This document shows, piece by piece, positions 63,375-64,000 of a stretch of DNA of 64,000 nucleotides. The position numbers were made by a program, and so were the translations under genes. How positions within the stretch are numbered: the stretch's first letter is position 1; the number at the start of each line of letters is the position of its first letter. Below the pieces are notes generated by a model. The model was given only the letters and a program-made list of their open reading frames with translations. It searched no databases and had not been told where the DNA came from. The stretch is from Flagellimonas pacifica (GTDB lineage Bacteria > Bacteroidota > Bacteroidia > Flavobacteriales > Flavobacteriaceae), in NCBI RefSeq assembly GCF_900215465.1, contig NZ_OBEH01000007.1, forward strand, positions 42,620-106,619, written 5' to 3'.

Positions 63375-64000
63375 TTAGATTTCTGTTACAACAACATCAT
63401 CTATAATCACCTCACCTGCACAAGTACCCGCTCCACCACAAGTGGCTTGAATAAGAAGGGATATACCTTCTTCAATACTAGCATCGGTTGTAAACGTACC
63501 TGTATATGTCTGCCAAACACCAACCGTACTTACGTCGGTAGCGTTACCCAAATCATGTGCAACTGCAGGGTTAGTAGTAAATTCTGAGAATGCCAATACC
63601 TGAAGTATTGCACCATCCACAAAGGCGGTAGTTATTTTATATCTAAATGTTACTTCAACACCTTGGTTACCAGATATACTCATGGCAAACCGTTCTTGCT
63701 TCAAGTTTGGTACCTGAGCTGGACCTGATGTCAACCTAGCCGAATAGGTACCAGTATTGGCATCGGTATCGATAACTGTTACCGTTCCACCACCGTTGTT
63801 AAATTGCCAGCATGCTCCATCTCCAGAATTTGCTTCAAAACCGCCGTTTGACATTAACTCGCCACTTGGAGGTGCTGGGCAACCGCCTCCGCCTCCACCG
63901 GCTGTTTTATAGAAATAGATATTGTCCAAATAGATGTCATATGGGTCGGTGTTCGCACTGCCGTCACCATTGAACTGACCGTCGAACTTCAACTGTACGA
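63375..64000 (-). CDS. Surface glycan-binding protein, C-terminal part
   Basis: A partial gene whose start is beyond the right edge: the frame stays open to 64000 and there is no credible start within. The 208 visible residues are the end of one domain (DGSANTDPYDIYLDNIYFYK), a flexible Gly6 linker and a carbohydrate-binding beta-sandwich of the CBM4/9 type (GELMSNGGFEANSGDGACWQ, VIIDDVVVTEI). Such proteins in Bacteroidota glycan loci are outer-membrane surface glycan-binding proteins located beside SusC/SusD. Laminarin is the likely ligand given the downstream genes. Confidence 0.78.
   Translation of the reverse strand, partial: VQLKFDGQFNGDGSANTDPYDIYLDNIYFYKTAGGGGGGCPAPPSGELMSNGGFEANSGDGACWQFNNGGGTVTVIDTDANTGTYSARLTSGPAQVPNLKQERFAMSISGNQGVEVTFRYKITTAFVDGAILQVLAFSEFTTNPAVAHDLGNATDVSTVGVWQTYTGTFTTDASIEEGISLLIQATCGGAGTCAGEVIIDDVVVTEI

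Noticed and set aside
1..64000. CRISPR array or phage-defence island
   Set aside because: No regularly spaced short repeats and no Cas, restriction-modification or known defence gene pattern was seen; the mobile genes are integrase and mobilization relics only.

Overview
The window looks like the chromosome of a marine member of the Flavobacteriaceae (Bacteroidota). The evidence is low G+C, A-rich TAAAATT-type leaders instead of Shine-Dalgarno sites, type IX secretion (type B sorting domains, PorP/SprF, OmpA-like), formylglycine sulfatases and dense clusters of polysaccharide-degrading lipoproteins. Genus cannot be fixed from sequence alone. No rRNA, intact tRNA or CRISPR array was seen.

Layout. 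(1) 0-10.6 kb: a tight minus-strand operon with a sugar porter, a fumarylacetoacetase-fold hydrolase, an SDR dehydrogenase, a sulfatase, a GH27 lipoprotein and a GH42-like lipoprotein, plus a divergent second sulfatase. Together they suggest breakdown of a sulfated galactose- or fucose-type algal glycan and non-phosphorylative oxidation of a 6-deoxy-L-sugar. (2) 10.6-14.6 kb: a graveyard of mobile DNA: an aminotransferase relic, tRNA-end-like fragments, a tyrosine recombinase killed by three lesions, and a BfmA/BtgA mobilization gene split by a frameshift. (3) 14.9-29.3 kb: a type IX secretion and surface module (two type B CTD proteins, PorP/SprF, an OmpA-like protein) followed by a LytTR response regulator convergent with a two-component-propeller histidine kinase. 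(4) 29.7-31.2 kb: a small unknown protein and a thrombospondin-type-3-repeat secreted protein.

(5) 31.55-38.95 kb: about 7 kb bracketed by two imperfect ~220-bp direct repeats, each ending in a tRNA-end-like motif plus a strong terminator. Inside or at the edges are an integrase fragment, a truncated LytTR gene abutting a truncated beta-lactamase-fold gene, an intact serine hydrolase/membrane LytTR pair, a dead serine recombinase, and a MocR regulator with DUF1272 and pyridoxamine-phosphate-oxidase-like genes. (6) 39-44 kb: GDPD-like, serine hydrolase, lipoprotein, membrane AraC regulator, membrane protein and a flavin-type split-barrel protein.

(7) 44.7-51.8 kb: a plus-strand glycosidase operon (an unusual 940-aa clan GH-D-like protein, GH20, GH16, GH5-like) closed by a perfect terminator. 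(8) 52.0-64.0 kb: a minus-strand beta-1,3-glucan (laminarin-type) locus with a surface glycan-binding protein, sugar porter, GH149/GH94-like phosphorylase, GH17 lipoprotein, GH30 lipoprotein, GPH symporter and a second, apparently cytoplasmic GH17. Any SusC/SusD pair would lie beyond 64 kb. The inferred flow is cleavage at the cell surface and in the periplasm, import through the two MFS carriers, then cytoplasmic GH17 trimming and phosphorolysis to glucose-1-phosphate.

The most unusual things are the relic-rich, repeat-bracketed island, the recurring tRNA-end/terminator motif, the 940-aa GH-D-like enzyme with an inserted beta-sandwich, and enzymes with substituted catalytic motifs (GDPD-like and GH42-like).
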